A stretch of DNA of 64,000 bases from Rhodococcus sp. IEGM 1379 (GTDB lineage: Bacteria > Actinomycetota > Actinomycetes > Mycobacteriales > Mycobacteriaceae), in assembly GCF_030056815.1 (NCBI RefSeq), contig NZ_JASHKR010000003.1, positions 124,001-188,000 of the forward strand, written 5' to 3'. The translations under genes and the position numbers were made by a program. A model generated the notes under the pieces. It was not told the DNA's origin and did not search any database. It saw only the letters and a list, made by a program, of their open reading frames with translations. This document shows, one piece after another, positions 1 to 7,201 of the stretch (its first letter is position 1; every line of letters starts with the position of its first letter).

Positions 1-691
1 CCACGGTGACGCGTCGGAGCCCTTTCGCCCTCGCAGTTCGGATGTAGTCCTCTTCAAGAGCGTCGACCATGGCGCTGCGCACCTGGCGCGTAAGCAATGC
101 TGCAGGAATCAGGGCGAGAGACAACGCGGGCAGGGTCATGTACGTGAGCCAAGGCACTAGTCCGTCCGACAGCGTCGCGTATCCGGTTGCCGGGAACATC
201 TGCGACGAGACTGCGAGAAACAAGATGAGTAGAACTCCCGCGACAAACGGCGGGACTGACATCAACAGCGCGGCAACACTATTTGCGAACCAGTCCACGA
301 CCCCTCCCTTGTAGACGGCAGCGAGGGTTCCGAGCGTGACACCCAGGACGACTGTAAAAATGAGTGAAAGCAGCACCAACGCGGCAGTGATCGGCAAGCG
401 GAACATCAAGTCACTCAGTACTGATTGGTGAGTGATCGGCGAAGTCCCGAAATCACCTCGCACGGCGTTTCCCAGATATTCGACGTATCTGGCCAGCATG
501 GGCCGATCCAGCCCCAACGCAGCTCGCGCTTCTGCCAGTTTTTCCGGAGTCGGATTATCGCCGGCCAGTGCCAGAGCAGGATCGGAAGGCGACAACTCCA
601 TCAGGACGAAGACTAGAAATGTCACGATGAGGATCGTCGGTATGGCAAGTAACACCCGTTGCCTGATAAATCGCACCATCAGCTTCACCAT
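1..691 (-). CDS. ABC transporter permease, dipeptide/oligopeptide (DppB-like) type, partial at window edge
   Basis: The reverse strand reads about 230 codons with no stop and runs off the left edge. The protein starts MVKLMVRFIRQRVLL, followed by a hydrophobic first membrane segment, a periplasmic loop ending in LGLDRPMLARYVEYLGN, several more membrane segments, and the permease coupling motif EEDYIRTARAKGL near the edge. That motif contacts the ATPase subunit in the DppB/OppB family. The likely role is one of two inner-membrane permeases of a peptide or similar solute importer; the substrate cannot be told. ATG codons at 691 and 679 are both possible; a GAGG lies upstream of the second. An IclR regulator lies just upstream on the same strand. 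The C-terminal third is outside the window. Confidence 0.85.
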   Translation of the reverse strand, partial: MVKLMVRFIRQRVLLAIPTILIVTFLVFVLMELSPSDPALALAGDNPTPEKLAEARAALGLDRPMLARYVEYLGNAVRGDFGTSPITHQSVLSDLMFRLPITAALVLLSLIFTVVLGVTLGTLAAVYKGGVVDWFANSVAALLMSVPPFVAGVLLILFLAVSSQMFPATGYATLSDGLVPWLTYMTLPALSLALIPAALLTRQVRSAMVDALEEDYIRTARAKGLRRVTV

Positions 692-777
692 CCTCGAGAA
701 CCCGCGCGCACATCGGCGGTCGGGTCGACATGAACATTGACCGGAGCTCACGAATGGAATGAAATGTGCTGAAAAAT

Positions 778-790
778 GTTGCATTGCAAC
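778..790. promoter_or_regulatory. Perfect 13-nt palindrome, candidate operator upstream of the permease gene
   Basis: GTTGCATTGCAAC is a perfect 6+1+6 palindrome about 90 bp upstream of the permease start, in the 266-bp gap after the IclR gene. On the minus strand a TTGACG hexamer lies further upstream (near 820-830) and could be part of a promoter, but no good -10 is obvious. IclR-type regulators bind short palindromes, so control by one of the two local IclR proteins is possible; this is inference only. Nothing else was seen in the gap. Confidence 0.3.
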
Positions 791-957
791 TGATTAAGAC
801 ACATTGTGAGTCACCTCGACGTCAATTGAACGTCGCAGCGGAGATTTCCCGGTAGCCGCAACTGCGGGCAGTGCAGTGAGGATAGAGCCACCCGAGGGGC
901 TGGGTCACACAACTCTCCCACTGAACGGGAGGCCGGAATCGGACCGATTATCTCAAG

Positions 958-1800
958 TCAGATTCGTTCGGTTCCACGACTCATATCGAGCATCCACGAC
1001 AACACCCGGCCACTCTCCGGTGCCGCGTTACCTTCGCGCACAACAGCATCGCCGGGCGCATCTGGGAACAGTGCCTCTGTCACGCGGCGCGCGGCGGCGA
1101 GCAAGACTGGCGCTGCGCGTTCGAGAACCCCGGACCTGAGGTCACCGGAAAGTGAGAAGCCGGCGTGCACACCGGTTGGCGCCCGCAATGCCGCGGCCAC
1201 ACAACCGATTCCGAAGGCGACTTCCTGACGGTCGAAGGCAAGTCCGTTGCGAGCACGGATTCGGGCAAGTTCATGATGCAATACGCTGCGGTCGACGATC
1301 GTCGACGCGGTACGGGCAGACAGCTTCGCAGGAAGTACGGTGTCCACCTGCTCAGGCAACCAAAACGACAACACCGATTTTCCCAGAGCGGTGGCATGCG
1401 CGGGAATCCGGATGCCTACTCGCGTCGGCACCCGCGGAAACGCCTGTCCCCCCACCTTGTCGAGATAGACGACGTCGGTTCCGTCCACGTACCCGAGATG
1501 CGCAACCAGTCCGGTTTCGGCGTGCAGCGTATGCAAAATCGGTGCAGCGGCGGTTCTCAGTCTGGAATGGTTGACCACCTTGGCGCCAAGCTCCTTGGAG
1601 CGGTCACCCAATAGATAGAAGTCGCCCGTGTGTCTAAGCCACCCGTAACCCACCAACTGGTCGAGAATCCGATGGGTAGTCGACCGTGCCAGCCCTGTGC
1701 GCTCGGTAACGTCCACGAGGCGCAACATCGACGTGTCGGTGTCGAAGACACTCATGATCAGAGTCATTCGCTCGATCATCGACGGAGATCCGGTAGTCAT
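958..1800 (-). CDS. IclR-family transcriptional regulator
   Basis: The 280-aa protein has the IclR layout. An N-terminal winged helix (about residues 10-70) contains the recognition-helix stretch TGLARSTTHRILDQL. An effector-binding domain (about 85-250) carries TGLVAHLGYVDGTDVVYLDK and HATALGKSVLSF, typical of the GAF-like IclR ligand pocket. Length matches the family. The ATG at 1800 has GAGG a few bases upstream. It sits 63 bp downstream of the HsaA-like monooxygenase on the same strand and may be co-transcribed with it. A second IclR gene (4768-5565) lies beyond kshA. The likely role is local control of the oxygenase genes or the adjacent transporter; the ligand is unknown. Confidence 0.9.
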   Translation of the reverse strand: MTTGSPSMIERMTLIMSVFDTDTSMLRLVDVTERTGLARSTTHRILDQLVGYGWLRHTGDFYLLGDRSKELGAKVVNHSRLRTAAAPILHTLHAETGLVAHLGYVDGTDVVYLDKVGGQAFPRVPTRVGIRIPAHATALGKSVLSFWLPEQVDTVLPAKLSARTASTIVDRSVLHHELARIRARNGLAFDRQEVAFGIGCVAAALRAPTGVHAGFSLSGDLRSGVLERAAPVLLAAARRVTEALFPDAPGDAVVREGNAAPESGRVLSWMLDMSRGTERI

Positions 1801-1863
1801 TTTCGCCTCGCCTCCTGGTCCGTATTTCTGCTGGTCCGATATCTCACTGTGTTGTCGCCTCGA

Positions 1864-3033
1864 TCAGATGGCCAGGAACCCGGCGCTCACATCCAGTCCG
1901 GTCGCCCACTGTCCATACACTTCGAGAGGGCGCTCCGCACTGTGGACGGTGTACACCTTGGCTGTGCGGGCATCTCGCCACACACGCTGCCGCGGATCGT
2001 CGGTGGCGATCGCGCCGTTGCCCGCTGTCGCGAAAATCAGTTCGACTGCTTCGACAACACGCTCGAATGCCAGGACCGGATCTCGGCGACCTCGAACCCA
2101 CTCACCCGTTTCGAGTTCTCGATGCTCTTCAGTGGCCGTTGTCGCCACCTCGATGCTGCGATCCAGAAGCAAGGCAGCGGTGTCGATCTCGCCGGCAGCC
2201 CGCGCGATCGTCACATAGCTGTCGCGGTCGGCCGACGACAATGGGCCCGATCTTGTTTCGTGAGCGGACCGAACACTCTCGATGTGATGCCTCAACGCGC
2301 TCTGCGCTGCACCGATGATCGGCTCCGTCAGTGCATGCACATACAAGACTGATTGTGGGAATCTGTACAGAAGTTCGTGACGGCTACTTATCTGCGCGCG
2401 CTCGGCCGTTCCGAACACTCGATGCTGCGGAACGGAAACTCCGGCGACAACGAGGTCGTTCATGTCCGCCCCACGCAACCCGAGGGCATCGGTGCCCGCC
2501 TCAATCCGATAGTCCTTGGCATTCACCAGTACGAGGACGAAGTCGACGGGCGCGCCGGACTGATCCGATAGCACCGCCCCGACGATTGCCCACTCCGATC
2601 CGCGGCTTCCCACGACGTGCTTCCATCGGCCTCGCAGAACGAGTCCTCGCCCAGTCGAAGTCAGAGTGCCGCCTGGGGTGAGCGAGCCGCATAACCTGGC
2701 ACGGTGACCGCTCGGACCGCCCCACACGTCGGCTTGCGCCTCATCCGTGAACAGCGCCAACTGCCAAGCGGCGATCCCGAAGGATGCAGTAACCCAGCCG
2801 GCTGATGTGCAGGACGTTGCCAGTTCACGCACCGTCCGTAGAAATACAGACGGATCAGCCTGCGATCCACCGAATCGATTCGGGATACACAGTGCAAATG
2901 CCCCGGCTTCACTCAAAGCGTCCACAGTGTTCTCATGCAACCGCCCACGGCGATCCGCTTCGGCCGCATGCACGGCGATCTCGGGAAGCAAGGAAGCAAT
3001 TGCTTCGGCAAGGGAATCACTGACACTGTCCAC
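1864..3033 (-). CDS. Flavin-dependent monooxygenase oxygenase subunit, HsaA-like (acyl-CoA dehydrogenase fold)
   Basis: This 389-aa protein resembles the oxygenase component of two-component flavin monooxygenases such as HsaA (steroid A-ring hydroxylase) and HpaH-type enzymes. Shared features are the N-terminal helical region with LLPEIAVHAAEADRRGRL, the GGSQADPSVFLRTVRELATSC stretch, SAGWVTASFGIAAWQLALF, the GLRGADMNDLVVAGVSVP turn, and VWRDARTAKVYTVHSAERPLEVYGQW near the C-terminus. Family members oxidise aromatic or steroid substrates using reduced flavin from a separate reductase; none is present here. The start is a GTG. It is transcribed divergently from kshA over 262 bp, which suggests a shared steroid or related ring-degradation role. 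The exact substrate is not known. Confidence 0.78.
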   Translation of the reverse strand: MDSVSDSLAEAIASLLPEIAVHAAEADRRGRLHENTVDALSEAGAFALCIPNRFGGSQADPSVFLRTVRELATSCTSAGWVTASFGIAAWQLALFTDEAQADVWGGPSGHRARLCGSLTPGGTLTSTGRGLVLRGRWKHVVGSRGSEWAIVGAVLSDQSGAPVDFVLVLVNAKDYRIEAGTDALGLRGADMNDLVVAGVSVPQHRVFGTAERAQISSRHELLYRFPQSVLYVHALTEPIIGAAQSALRHHIESVRSAHETRSGPLSSADRDSYVTIARAAGEIDTAALLLDRSIEVATTATEEHRELETGEWVRGRRDPVLAFERVVEAVELIFATAGNGAIATDDPRQRVWRDARTAKVYTVHSAERPLEVYGQWATGLDVSAGFLAI

Positions 3034-3295
3034 GCTCCGATTATGACCGGCACCACAATTCCCAATTCACACGGTCCAGTGAGCGGGAGTCGTGAACAGT
3101 GCCACCTGCCCACACTGCAGTAGTACTCACGAACTCGACCCCTGCCCTAGTCCGACTGAAAAGACACAGGCCAGTGGCCATGTTCCGCCTACCGGGAGAC
3201 GATCTTGCCCACATCCGCACTTCAAGATTCTATGAGGTGGATCACATGGAAACGACTGAGCGCTCGACGCAACATCGACGCGGCACGGAGGAAAC
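3034..3295. promoter_or_regulatory. Divergent promoter region between the HsaA-like gene and kshA
   Basis: The 262-bp gap must carry promoters for both divergent genes. The sequence shows a good ribosome binding site (GGAGG, 5 nt before the kshA ATG). No clear AACnnGTT KstR-type steroid box was found on reading, which suggests control by the flanking IclR regulators rather than KstR. No -35/-10 pair stood out. Confidence 0.45.
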
Positions 3296-4486
3296 ATGAC
3301 GCTCGACACCGCCCCCACCAACAACGCCGACACTGACACTGACACTGACACTGACGAAGCTATCCGCTTGATCGAGGCTGCACCGGCACCGTCTCGCTTC
3401 GCCCGCGGGTGGCATTGCCTCGGCCTGAGCGAGACGTTCCGAGACGCCAAGCCACACCAGATCGAAGCATTCGGAACAAGCCTCGTTGTCTTCGCCGACA
3501 GCAAGGGCGACATCAAAGTGCTGGATGCCTACTGCCGACACATGGGTGGCAACTTGGCACTCGGAGAAGTAAAGGGCGACTCGATCGCGTGTCCGTTCCA
3601 CGATTGGCGCTGGGGTGGCAACGGGAAATGCACCGACATTCCGTACGCACGACGCGTACCTCCCCTTGCTCGCACTCGCGCCTGGACCACTATCGAACGT
3701 AATTGCCAACTTTTTGTCTGGCACGACCCGGAGGGATCCAAGCCCACCGACGAAGTCACCATCCCCCAGATCGAGGGCATCGGCACCGACGAGTGGACTG
3801 ACTGGACGTGGAACGCACAGATCATCAAGGGTTCTCACTGCCGCGAGATCATCGACAACGTCGTAGACATGGCGCACTTCTTCTATGTCCACAAGTCATT
3901 CCCTCGATACTTCAAGAACATTTTCGAGGGTCACATCGCCACGCAGTACCAGGAGTCGACACCCCGACTCGACGTCGAAGCATCCTATGACGATCCGAAC
4001 CAGCATTTGCGCTCGGATGCGTCCTATTTCGGCCCGTCGTACATGGTCGACAAACTCTGGATCAATGCCAATGGCGCCGAGGTCGAGACGGCGCTGATCA
4101 ACTGCCACTATCCGATCGACGAGAATTCGTTTGTCCTGATGTACGGCGTCTCGATGAAGAAGCTGCCGGGCATGACCGACGAAGAGTCCGCCGCGATGGC
4201 GGTCCAGTTCGTCACGGGCGTCGAGAGCGGTTTCCTACAGGATGTCGAGATCTGGAAGAACAAGGCTCCCATCGACAATCCCCTGCTCTGCGAAGAGGAC
4301 GGACCTGTCTATCAGCTGCGACGCTGGTACCAGCAGTTCTATGTCGACGTCGCGGATATCACCCCGGACATGACTCACCGCTTCGAATTCGAAATCGATA
4401 CGACTCGGGCCGTCACAGTTTGGGAACAGGAAGTAGCCGAGATCATTGCTCGGCGCGAATCCGAATTGCAGGACACCGAATCTTGA
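3296..4486 (+). CDS. kshA: 3-ketosteroid-9-alpha-monooxygenase oxygenase subunit KshA
   Basis: The 396-aa protein is a Rieske non-heme iron oxygenase. The Rieske [2Fe-2S] ligands are C80 and H82 (YCRH) and C99 and H102 (CPFHDW). The mononuclear iron site is the N188/D191/H194/H199 block (DNVVDMAHFFYVH) with D316 in FLQDVEIWKNK. The C-terminal stretch EEDGPVYQLRRWYQQFYVDV and TPDMTHRFEFEIDTTRA is characteristic of KshA. KshA hydroxylates C9 of 3-ketosteroids, opening the B ring, with electrons from the reductase KshB, which is not in this window. Rhodococci often carry several KshA paralogues of different substrate range. GGAGG precedes the ATG. The N-terminus has an odd Asp-Thr repeat. It is divergent from an HsaA-like gene and followed by an IclR regulator. 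Confidence 0.93.
   Translation: MTLDTAPTNNADTDTDTDTDEAIRLIEAAPAPSRFARGWHCLGLSETFRDAKPHQIEAFGTSLVVFADSKGDIKVLDAYCRHMGGNLALGEVKGDSIACPFHDWRWGGNGKCTDIPYARRVPPLARTRAWTTIERNCQLFVWHDPEGSKPTDEVTIPQIEGIGTDEWTDWTWNAQIIKGSHCREIIDNVVDMAHFFYVHKSFPRYFKNIFEGHIATQYQESTPRLDVEASYDDPNQHLRSDASYFGPSYMVDKLWINANGAEVETALINCHYPIDENSFVLMYGVSMKKLPGMTDEESAAMAVQFVTGVESGFLQDVEIWKNKAPIDNPLLCEEDGPVYQLRRWYQQFYVDVADITPDMTHRFEFEIDTTRAVTVWEQEVAEIIARRESELQDTES
3329..3355 (+). repeat. GACACT hexanucleotide tandem repeat in the kshA 5' end
   Basis: Four and a half copies of GACACT encode the DTDTDTDTD stretch at KshA residues 12-20, ahead of the conserved domain. Copy-number change by slippage would keep the reading frame and only change the length of an acidic N-terminal tail. 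Confidence 0.9.
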
Positions 4487-4536
4487 GTGGCGAAACGTAC
4501 CTGGGGCACTGACGGCCCGGCCGAGACAAATTCACC

Positions 4537-4554
4537 CAGCATTCCCGAATGCTG
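4537..4554. promoter_or_regulatory. 18-nt palindrome downstream of kshA, candidate operator
   Basis: CAGCATTCCCGAATGCTG is a perfect 8+2+8 inverted repeat, 50 bp after the kshA stop and 213 bp before the IclR start at 4768. Its symmetry suits a dimeric regulator such as IclR, but it could also be a minor RNA hairpin. Confidence 0.3.
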
Positions 4555-4629
4555 TTGATCCCCAGACACGTTCACGACTAACCAGGAAGCGCGACACTCT
4601 TCGCAATCTGAGCACTTGACGATAAACCT

Positions 4630-4667
4630 TCCGGCCTGCGGGACGTGTCAGCGCCCCGCAGGCCGGA
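4630..4667 (+). terminator. Strong hairpin after kshA, terminator-like
   Basis: A 13-bp perfect stem (TCCGGCCTGCGGG and its complement) encloses a 12-nt loop at 4643-4654, 144 bp after the kshA stop. There is no U-tract after it, so it may be a weak or actinobacterial L-shaped terminator, or a structure in the leader of the following IclR gene. Confidence 0.5.
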
Positions 4668-4767
4668 CGCATATCCCCCACGATTCATCATTGAAATACC
4701 GATATCAGAGCATTGCTGGTCGTTATCGACAGCTTCGCCGAACAGACAGTTACAACAGGGAGAAGAC

Positions 4768-5565
4768 ATGACCGGTCAGGTCCGGAGTACCGATTCCGCC
4801 CCCACTGCAATTCTGGACAGGGTCTCGCTGGTCCTTGACGCCTTCGACGGACCAGGGCTCCTCACGCTTACCCAAGTAGTCACACTGACCGGGCTGCCGC
4901 GATCGTCCGCACATCGAATACTCGAACGACTGGTGCAGATACGTTGGCTGCGGCGAGACGGACGTAACTACGAACTCGGACTCCGCCTCATGGAGTTGGG
5001 ATCTCTTGCCATCCATCAGGATCGCCTACATCACGCAGCACTGCCGTTCCTCCACGAATTGCATCGAGTAACCGGTCACGTCGTGCATCTCGGCATCCTC
5101 CATGACTCGGACGTGATCTATCTCGAGAAGATCGGTGGGCGCGTCGCATTCGCACTACCGTCCCGCGCCGGGGGTCGATTCCCCGCGGACAAGTCACCAA
5201 TCGGGAAAGCACTCCTTGCCTGCTCGGCCACAGCGCCGGCGGCAGGCTCGCCCGCCCTCGCGGACGAGCTCGACAAGATTCGCCAACAGGGTATGGCCTT
5301 CGCAACCGGTGAAAATGTCGCGGGCATAGGCGGTATCGCCGTGCCCATCGGCCCGATCGGTGGCGCGATTGCGGCCATCTCGATCTGCGGACCCCTGGAG
5401 CACCTCAAATTCGACCATCACCACGCAGCTCCGATCAGAATGGCAGCTATCGCTATCATGCAGAACATGTCCGGCGCACAAGCCGTTGTCCCGACTTTGC
5501 AACGCCGCAGCCAGCTCCGCAGCCTCCCGACTGCCGCTCGCATACCCCAGGTTCGCTACGCCTGA
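4768..5565 (+). CDS. IclR-family transcriptional regulator
   Basis: This 265-aa protein has an IclR winged helix (residues about 10-70, with TGLPRSSAHRILERLVQIRWLRRDG) and an effector domain containing TGHVVHLGILHDSDVIYLEKIGG, RFPADKSPIGKALLA and GIGGIAVPIGPIGGAIAAISI. The ATG at 4768 is chosen because AGGGAGA lies just upstream; an upstream in-frame ATG at 4645 would add 41 residues that do not look like a regulator. It lies downstream of kshA on the same strand, behind a hairpin, and is a plausible regulator of kshA and the divergent monooxygenase. It is clearly related to, but distinct from, the IclR protein at 958-1800. Confidence 0.9.
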   Translation: MTGQVRSTDSAPTAILDRVSLVLDAFDGPGLLTLTQVVTLTGLPRSSAHRILERLVQIRWLRRDGRNYELGLRLMELGSLAIHQDRLHHAALPFLHELHRVTGHVVHLGILHDSDVIYLEKIGGRVAFALPSRAGGRFPADKSPIGKALLACSATAPAAGSPALADELDKIRQQGMAFATGENVAGIGGIAVPIGPIGGAIAAISICGPLEHLKFDHHHAAPIRMAAIAIMQNMSGAQAVVPTLQRRSQLRSLPTAARIPQVRYA

Positions 5566-5687
5566 ATCCAGGTCGAAACACTCCAAACAAATTGCACTGC
5601 TACTTCTTTCAACAAACCTGACAGCACCTGCCTCGGCATACATGTGTCGGTTGACATGCCGCGTTCAGGCCTCAAAAGTAGCAGCAC

Positions 5688-6335
5688 CTACCCTGTCGGC
5701 ACCGATCCAAGGACCTCGCACACAAACGGTTCGATCGCGGTGCCATCAACCTCGAGTCGATCGACCACAATCAGTCGACTACCCCGCTCCGGTGTATCTA
5801 ACCCGAAGACGCCCCGAACAATTCGGTCGCGGCTCACCCACAGAACGGACGCACCCGGTCGAATTCCCGCATAGATCAACACGCCGAGTTCCGACGCTTC
5901 ACCCACCGAATACGTGCCGACCAACAGATCGCGCAGCGATCGCGCCACCGTCGACGAGTCCGAACGACTGAGTCGATGCACACCAGCCGATGTCACCGAG
6001 TTGATCCTCGCCTCACCGAAAGCAGGCACCGCAATGGCGGCACCGTCGCCACCGAAGAAGACCGGTGCATCCAGAGTCGAAACATGGTAGCCGAAAACAG
6101 CTTTCGCAGTGCGAAACGAATCGACATGGTCATGGATATCCGCAGGGAAAGACAACGAGTCGTTGTCTGCTCTCGCCAATTCCCGCACGAGCATTGAACG
6201 CACGCCGCGCATCGCAGCAACGGTTCGCAAAGCCGCCGATTCCGCGACGCTCGGCAACAATCCCGGCCAGTTCGAGCCACCATGCAGTGACACAGCCAAG
6301 ATCTCGTCGTCGGTCAACAAAGTTGTGATACTCAT
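5688..6335 (-). CDS. Small protein of the type VII locus, EspG-like in layout; candidate chaperone or immunity protein
   Basis: This 215-aa soluble protein closes the secretion locus, 51 bp after the hydrophobic WXG-like protein. It begins MSITTLLTDDEILAV, has an Arg-rich helix (RTVAAMRGVRSMLVREL), then alternating beta-type segments (VFGYHVSTLDAPVFFGG, ELGVLIYAGIRPGASVLWVSRDRIVRGVFG). Helix-then-sheet with no signal peptide or membrane segment recalls EspG chaperones of ESX systems, but no decisive motif is visible. The ATG at 6335 is preferred over 6368 because AGGA lies about 9 nt upstream of it. Its position right after two putative effectors fits a chaperone or immunity role; that is inference. 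Function is otherwise unknown. Confidence 0.6.
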   Translation of the reverse strand: MSITTLLTDDEILAVSLHGGSNWPGLLPSVAESAALRTVAAMRGVRSMLVRELARADNDSLSFPADIHDHVDSFRTAKAVFGYHVSTLDAPVFFGGDGAAIAVPAFGEARINSVTSAGVHRLSRSDSSTVARSLRDLLVGTYSVGEASELGVLIYAGIRPGASVLWVSRDRIVRGVFGLDTPERGSRLIVVDRLEVDGTAIEPFVCEVLGSVPTG

Positions 6336-6386
6336 TAGGAAATCCTGTTCTCGCTCAGCATATTTCATCCGTCAAACACTTCAGGC

Positions 6387-7184
6387 TTACAGCGCTGCGC
6401 CGCCGATTCTCAAACCGAACCCCGTGAGCACCTTCACCGAGGCGTTCCCCAGATCCCCGACCAGGAGGCTGGGATCGCGCGCTATCTCTTGCACAACTGT
6501 GTTGATGCCTTCAGGGCTGAAGTCTGCTTGCCCCGCGGCCTGTATCGCCATCGACCACGATGTTGTCGCCATACCCGCGCCGAACAGAAGTGGATGGCCT
6601 TTGAGTCCAACCGACATCATCTCACCTCCCGCAACGTCCATCCCCACACCGACCGACTGGACGAGCTTCTGTTCCAAGCTCCACTGCGGATCGTTCCAGG
6701 TGTTGACCAATCCGACCGCAGTGATAGCCGTCCCAAGGACCGGGATCACTCCGGCGACGTCACCGACCGACTGACCGAAACCAAGTTCGTGTCCGAGCAC
6801 AGACACACCGACTCGGCCGGCATTGACGACTGCATTGACACCATCGAGAACACCACGATCAAACAGGGCCCCGGGCACCCCACCGGTGTTGCTGGTGGTC
6901 CCACCGGAAACGAGCGATCCACTCACCTGAGCCTGCGCTTCGGCATTGGCCGCAACGGTCCGCGACGCGTCCTCGAGCCTGGCCGCCACCACAGTCAGTT
7001 CGACCGCGAGTTGGCCCCACTTCTGCAGGAACAGGCCAAAGTTGGGACCGAACCAAGCATTGTTGTTCACGACAATCGAATTGACATATTTCCGTACGGC
7101 CGCAACGTCATTCGCTGATCGCGTAAGTTCGCGGGCAAAATTCTGCAACGCAACAATGTCCGCACCGATCATTCCGGAAGCCAT
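6387..7184 (-). CDS. WXG-like N-terminal module fused to a glycine-rich hydrophobic domain; candidate type VII effector
   Basis: The 265-aa protein has two parts. Residues 1-92 form a helical WXG100-like module with WFG in NNNAWFGPNFGLF, about two-thirds identical by eye to the N-terminus of the adjacent lipase protein. Residues about 100-265 are glycine- and alanine-rich and hydrophobic, with GVLDGVNAVVNAGRVGVSVLG, VAGVIPVLGTAITAVGLVN and LLFGAGMATTSWSMAIQAAG, which could insert into membranes. This build recalls membrane-depolarising LXG toxins such as staphylococcal TspA, but no sequence match could be tested. No signal peptide is present, as expected for type VII substrates. The gene follows the lipase gene by 17 bp, so the two are probably co-translated. 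The target is unknown. Confidence 0.7.
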   Translation of the reverse strand: MASGMIGADIVALQNFARELTRSANDVAAVRKYVNSIVVNNNAWFGPNFGLFLQKWGQLAVELTVVAARLEDASRTVAANAEAQAQVSGSLVSGGTTSNTGGVPGALFDRGVLDGVNAVVNAGRVGVSVLGHELGFGQSVGDVAGVIPVLGTAITAVGLVNTWNDPQWSLEQKLVQSVGVGMDVAGGEMMSVGLKGHPLLFGAGMATTSWSMAIQAAGQADFSPEGINTVVQEIARDPSLLVGDLGNASVKVLTGFGLRIGGAAL

Positions 7185-7201
7185 CAGCCTTCAATCCCTT
7201 C

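Noticed and set aside
3034-3295. KstR or KstR2 operator upstream of kshA
   Set aside because: No AACnnGTT-type palindrome was found on reading this gap.
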